A stretch of 64,000 bases of DNA from Megascapheus bottae (lineage: Eukaryota > Chordata > Mammalia > Rodentia > Geomyidae). The translations under genes were made by a program, and so were the position numbers. Of the stretch, positions 61,626 through 64,000 are shown piece after piece (positions within the stretch are counted from its first letter, which is position 1; every line of letters starts with the position of its first letter). The DNA lies in NCBI GenBank assembly GCA_024803745.1, contig JANJXV010000261.1:312501-376500 (forward strand). Direction: 5' to 3'. The notes below the pieces were generated by a model. It saw nothing but the letters and a program-made list of their open reading frames with translations. It made no database searches and was not told the DNA's origin.

Positions 61626-64000
61626 CCTAACCCAACCCTAACCCTAACCCTAACCTTATCCCTAACTCTAAACTTAATCCTAACCCTTACACTTACCCTA
61701 ACTTTAACCCTACACATAACCCTAACCCTAACCCTAAACATGACCCTTATACTTACTCTAACCCTAAACCTAACCGTTACCCTAACCCTAATCCTAACCC
61801 TTACCTTACCCTAACCCTAACCCTAAACCTAACCCTAACCCTAACCCTAACCCTAAACTTAACCCTAACTCTAAGCATAACCCTAACCATTACCATTACC
61901 CTAACCCTAACCCTTACCCTAAACCTAACCCTAACACTTATCCTAAACCTAACCCTAACCCTAACCTTAACCCTAACCCTAACCCTAACCCTTACCCTAA
62001 CCCTCACCCTAACCCTAACCCTTACCCTTAGCCTAACCCTAACCCTAACCTTAACCCTAACCCTAACCCTAACCCTTACACTTACCCTAACCCTAACCCT
62101 AACCCTTACTCTAACCCTAACCCTAACCCCAAACCTAACCCTAACCCCAACCCTAACCCTAAACCTTACCCTTACTCTAACTTAACCCTAAATCTAAACC
62201 TCACTCCCAACCCTAACCCTAACACTAACCCTTACCCTTAACCTAACCCTAACCCTAAGCTTAACCCTAAACCTAACACTAACCCTAACCCTAACCCTTA
62301 CCCTAACCCTAACCCTGAACCTAAACCTAACAATAACCCTTACCCTTACCCTTACCCTTACCCTAATCCTAACCCTAACCCTTACCCTAACCCTAACCCT
62401 TATACTAACCCTAACCTTAACCCTAACCCTAACTTTTACCCTTACCCTAAACTTAACCCTGAACCTAAACCTAACCCTAACCCTTACCCTTACCGTAATC
62501 CTAACCCTAAACCTAACCCAAACCCTTACCCTAACCCTAAACCTAACCTTAAACCTAACCCTAACCATTACCCTTACCCTAACCCTAACCCTAACCCTTA
62601 CCCTAACCCTAACCCTAAACTTAATGCTAACCCTAACCCTAACCCTAAACCTTACCTTAACCCTAAACTTAACCCTAATCCTTACCCTAACCCGGACCCT
62701 AACCCTTACCCTTTTCCTAACACTAACCCTAACCCTAAACCTTACCCTTATCCTTAACCTAACCCTAACCCTAACCCTAACCCATACCGTTACCCTAACC
62801 CCAACCCTAAACCTAACCCTAACCCTAACCCAAACCCTAACCCTAAACTTAACCCTAACTCTAAGCCTAACCCTAACCATTACCATTACCCTAACCCTAA
62901 CCCTTACCCTAACACTAACCCTAACCCTTATCCTAAACCTAACCCTAACCCTAACATTAACCCTAACCCTAACCCTAACCCTAACCCTTACCCTAACCCT
63001 AACCCTAACCCTTACCCTTAGCCTAACCCTAACCCTAACCTTAACCCTAACCCTAACCCTAACCCTAACCCTTACCCTTACCCTAACCCTAACCCTAACC
63101 CTACCTCTAAACCTAACCCTAACCCCAAACCTAACCCTAACCCTAACCCTAACCCTAAACCTTACCCTTACTCTAACCTAACCCTAAACCTAAACCTGAC
63201 TCCTAACCCTAACCCTAACACTAACCCTTACCCTTACCCTAACCCTAACACCAAGCTTAACCCTAAACCTAACACTAACACTAACCCTAACCCTTACCCT
63301 AACCCTAACCCTGAACCTAAACCTAACCCTAACCCTTACCCTAACCCTAACCCTTATACTAACACTAACCTTAACCCTAACTCTAACCTTTACCCTTACC
63401 CTAACCCTAACCCTGAACCTAAACCTAACCCTAACACTTACCCTTACCCTTACCCTAATCCTAACCCTAAACCTAACCCTAACCCTTACCCTAACCCTAA
63501 CCCTAACCTTAACCCTAAGCCTAAATATTACCCTTACCCCAACCCTAACCCTAACCCTTACCCTAACCCTAACCCTAAACTTAATGCTAATCCTAAACCT
63601 AACCCTAACCCTTACCTTAACCCTAAACTTAACCCTAACCCTTACCCTTTTCCTAACACTAACCCTAACCCTAAACCTTAGCCTTACCCTTACCCTAACC
63701 CTAACCGTAACCCTAACCCTTACCGTTACCCTAACCCTAACCCTAAACCTAACCCTAACCCTAACCCTACCTCTAACCCTTACCCTTACCCTAAACCTAA
63801 CCCTAACCCTAACCCTAGCCCTTACCCTTACCCTAACCCTAACCCTTACCCTAACCCTTACCCTCACCCTCACCCTTACCCTAATCCTAACCCTAACCCT
63901 AACACTTACCCTTAGCCTAACCCTAACCCTAACGTTAACCGTAACCCTAAACCTTACCCTTACCCTAACCCTAACCCTAACCCTTACTCTTACCCTAATT

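Larger units (their letters stand above)
1..64000. repeat. Degenerate telomere-type (CCCTAA)n / (TTAGGG)n array filling the whole window
   Basis: The plus strand is an unbroken run of hexamers related to CCCTAA, with G almost absent. Most departures are single substitutions that keep the 6-bp spacing: CCCTTA, CCCTAC, ACCTAA, CACTAA, TCCTTA, CCCTGA, CCCTAG, GCCTAA, CGCTAA. Occasional 5- or 7-bp units shift the register. No stretch of TTAGGG appears on the plus strand, so there is no inversion or head-to-head fusion. TTAGGG repeats are the telomerase product of vertebrates and several other eukaryotes, and old subtelomeric or interstitial copies drift in this manner. I see no perfect run much longer than about seven or eight units. 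The minus strand has closely spaced GGG tracts and so has dense G-quadruplex potential. There is no gene, RNA gene or transposon anywhere in the window that I can support. Confidence 0.97.
59131..64000. repeat. Right-end segment: block-A-like degenerate repeat with rearranged order
   Basis: Landmarks ctgactc at 59885, 60700 and 63196, and the variant tcactcc at 62200, show the same family of units. Their order differs from blocks A to C. The segment holds a duplicated word set (attcaaaccc, tagcccttacattta, cactaccccaatcc) at about 59,381 to 59,500 and 61,499 to 61,625. The final 800 bases follow the A pattern around 20,340 to 21,240. The array runs off the window edge still in repeat, so its right boundary is not seen. 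No gene is present. Confidence 0.82.

Noticed and set aside
1..64000. Plant-type telomere repeat CCCTAAA
   Set aside because: The string ccctaaacctaac is frequent, but spacing stays at 6: it parses as CCCTAA followed by ACCTAA, a substitution, not a 7-bp unit.
1..64000. CRISPR array or other repeat-spacer system
   Set aside because: There are no spacers of unique sequence between constant repeats. Everything is one hexamer family.
1..64000. Nanopore miscalling of a canonical telomere as the source of the variants
   Set aside because: Known miscalls of telomeric repeats give runs such as CTTCTT or CCCTGG, which I do not see. The variants here are in-register substitutions repeated identically in copies kilobases apart.
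1..64000. Head-to-head telomere fusion point
   Set aside because: No switch from CCCTAA to TTAGGG orientation occurs on the plus strand anywhere in the window.
1..64000. TERRA promoter or CpG island of the human subtelomeric 61-29-37 type
   Set aside because: CpG pairs are rare and isolated (cgttaaccg, ccgtaacc). No G+C-rich island or non-telomeric repeat unit is present.

Overview
The window is one continuous, degenerate telomere-type array. Essentially every base can be parsed as a variant of the hexamer CCCTAA (TTAGGG on the minus strand), always in the same orientation. I see no protein gene, RNA gene, transposon, CRISPR array or ordinary unique DNA. All long open frames are by-products of a 6-bp repeat: 6 is a multiple of 3, so each stop-free frame codes for a monotonous dipeptide (Leu-Thr or Pro-Asn on plus, Arg-Val or Gly-Leu on minus). 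The TTAGGG unit points to a eukaryote, most simply a vertebrate, although fungi, some protists and many invertebrates use the same unit. Species and chromosome cannot be told from this sequence. The minus strand carries TTAGGG reading toward position 1, as expected if the chromosome end lies to the left. But position 1 is already degenerate, and I see no perfect run much beyond seven or eight units, so this is subtelomeric or interstitial repeat rather than the maintained terminal cap.

Layout. (1) 1 to about 8,780: rich in the variant CCCTAC/CCCCTA (GTAGGG on minus), with diverged internal duplications (about 6.2 kb apart, about 5.5 kb apart, and a 342-bp tandem copy). (2) About 8,780 to 24,745: the main variant changes to CCCTTA (TAAGGG); this is macro-block A. 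(3) About 24,745 to 36,840: macro-block B, a copy of A from about 12,400 onward. (4) About 36,840 to 40,080: more irregular sequence with a pure CCCCTA island near 37,352. (5) About 40,080 to 59,130: macro-block C, a second copy of A starting from about 9,000. (6) About 59,130 to 64,000: further A-type sequence with an 815-bp tandem duplication.

Four recurring landmark modules (a ctgactc module, a ttaatgctaac module, a cgttaaccg module and a ttacaataaccc module) mark out the higher-order structure. Tandem duplications with sharp edges lie inside the macro-blocks: about 1,190 bp (A), 2,033 bp (A), 1,570 bp (B), 2,753 bp (C, copies directly abutting), 366 bp (C) and 815 bp (right end). Shared and unshared duplications suggest that C split off before A and B separated. 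The 'system' here is a telomeric repeat that has become a hierarchically duplicating, satellite-like block; there are no genes acting together.
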